This document shows, piece by piece, positions 63,401 to 64,000 of a stretch of DNA of 64,000 nucleotides. The stretch is from Ptiloglossa arizonensis (taxonomy: Eukaryota > Arthropoda > Insecta > Hymenoptera > Colletidae), in the NCBI RefSeq assembly GCF_051014685.1, contig NW_027479393.1:1-64000 (forward strand). Direction: 5' to 3'. Every line of letters begins with the position of its first letter. Position 1 is the stretch's first letter. A model generated the notes under the pieces. It worked only from the letters and a program-made list of their open reading frames with translations, ran no database searches and was not told the origin of the DNA. The position numbers and the translations under genes were made by a program.

Positions 63401-64000
63401 CCGTTCGCGAGATATGGGAGTTTGAAGCTAAGAAATGGTAAAGGAGACAACAAATTTTTCGCAATTCTGCTGCTCCAAACGCTTAACCAGAATGGCCTAG
63501 GGAAAAAATACACATACCGTTGTAATCGGGCGAGTTTCTACTTTCAGACGGAACAGGAATTTTTGGGTTAGGTCAATCCGTTCGCGAGATATGGGAGTTT
63601 GAAGCCAAGAAATGGTTGAGAAGGCAAACAATTTTTCGCTATTCTGCTGATCCAAACGCTTAACCAGAATGCCCTAGGGAAAAAATATACATACCGCTGT
63701 AGTAGGGCGAGTTTATACTTTCTGATGCAATAGGAATTTTTGGGTTAGGTCCATCCGTTCGCTAGATATGGCAGTTTGAAGCCAAGAAATGGTTGAGAAG
63801 GCAACAAATTTTTCGCAATTCTGCTGCTCCAAACGCTTAACCAGAATGGCCTAGGGAAAAAATACACATACCGTTGTAATCGGGCGAGTTTCTATTATCA
63901 GATGCAATAGGAATTTTTGGGTTAGGTCAATCCGTTCGCGAGATATGGGAGTTTGAAGCTAAGAAATGGTTAAGAAGGCAACAAATTTTTCGCACTTCTG

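Larger units (their letters stand above)
1..64000. repeat. 177-bp tandem satellite array, 361 monomers plus a partial
   Basis: The entire window is a head-to-tail array of one satellite monomer. Successive CGAGTTTCTACTTTC blocks start at 1, 178 and 355, giving a 177-bp period, and the last complete phase mark is at 63,885, so 361 monomers fit with a net loss of only 13 bp. Within a monomer the recognisable order is: TTTCTACTTTCAG (5-17), GGAATTTTTGGG (26-37), CCGTTCGCGAGATATGGG (48-65), GAAGCCAAGAAATGG (71-85), an A6T5 tract (96-106), CTGCTGCTCC (114-123), CCTAGG (143-148), and CCGTTGTAATCGGG (164-177). All monomers share one orientation. The array type (satellite, probably centromeric or pericentromeric) is inferred from monomer length, homogeneity and HOR structure; chromosomal position cannot be seen here. 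Confidence 0.98.
43930..64000. repeat. Domain E: satellite with 176-bp subtype and block duplications
   Basis: Diagnostic variants of this domain are TCGCGTGATATGG with GGATCTTTTGGG, GGTAAAACGTTTTTTGC with GAGTGCCC, TTTTTGGTAATTCTGC with CTGCTGATCC, TTTATACTTTCTGATGC with CGCTAGATATGGC, and the 176-bp monomer with ATCGGCGAG. Cassettes of these subtypes recur in similar but not identical order, indicating repeated duplication and recombination of multi-monomer blocks. No gene or insertion was found. Confidence 0.83.

Noticed and set aside
1..64000. CRISPR array
   Set aside because: The repetition is of whole 177-bp monomers with no short conserved repeat separated by unique spacers, and there are no cas genes. 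Differences are spread along the monomer.
1..64000. Transposon or retroelement insertion
   Set aside because: The monomer phase runs without a break from base 1 to 64,000, with only single-base indels. There is no room for an element, no LTR, terminal inverted repeat or target-site duplication.
1..64000. Bacterial or viral origin
   Set aside because: Sixty-four kilobases of gene-free 177-bp tandem repeat with HOR structure fits eukaryotic satellite DNA and not a prokaryotic or viral genome.
1..64000. Match to the well-known 178-bp Arabidopsis, CentO rice or human alpha satellites
   Set aside because: Monomer length is similar to some, but as far as I recall those sequences, the blocks CCGTTCGCGAGATATGGG and GCCTAGGGAAAAAATACAC do not correspond to them. 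A database search would be needed to name the family, so I do not.

Overview
The whole 64 kb window is one uninterrupted head-to-tail satellite DNA array with a monomer of about 177 bp. Taking the monomer to start at the CGAG of base 1, there are 361 complete monomers followed by a 116-bp partial one from base 63,885. I see no protein-coding gene, RNA gene, transposon, CRISPR array, unique spacer or inverted monomer anywhere. The base composition of a typical monomer, counted by hand, is about 42% G+C. This is a eukaryotic (peri)centromeric-type satellite. The monomer length, close to a nucleosome repeat, would suit a plant centromere, but the sequence alone does not identify the species and I do not name one.

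The array divides into five domains by shared diagnostic variants. Domain A (1-16,575) has monomers with GAAGACAACAAA and CGCACTTCTG, and is built from a diverged 5.1-5.5 kb segmental duplication and two tandem copies of a 3,363-bp 19-mer. Domain B (16,576-18,991) is a mixed transition. Domain C (18,992-26,434) is three near-identical tandem copies of a 2,478-bp 14-mer, the cleanest higher-order repeat (HOR) in the window. Domain D (26,435 to about 43,900) is a mosaic of fragments of that HOR, with a 2,301-bp 13-mer duplication (30,780-35,416) and a 531-bp 3-mer triplication (36,426-38,047). Domain E (about 43,930-64,000) is marked by a 176-bp monomer subtype and by several overlapping block duplications.

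The main points of interest are: (1) two CENP-B-box-like matches in the monomer, one reaching 8 of 9 core positions in essentially all intact monomers and the other 8 of 9 in an ATCG-bearing subset; (2) a dyad that one substitution lengthens from 6 to 9 bp in a subfamily; (3) a 1.7 kb patch (32,520-34,200) with 11 single-base indels, which looks like an unpolished assembly patch; (4) the recent, layered HOR structure; and (5) undepleted CpG. A by-eye indel tally (11 copies of the 176-bp subtype, net -3 in the patch, net +1 elsewhere) accounts for the 13-bp deficit relative to 361 x 177 bp.

The apparent open reading frames exist because 177 is divisible by 3, so a frame without stops stays open across monomer junctions. 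They are not genes.
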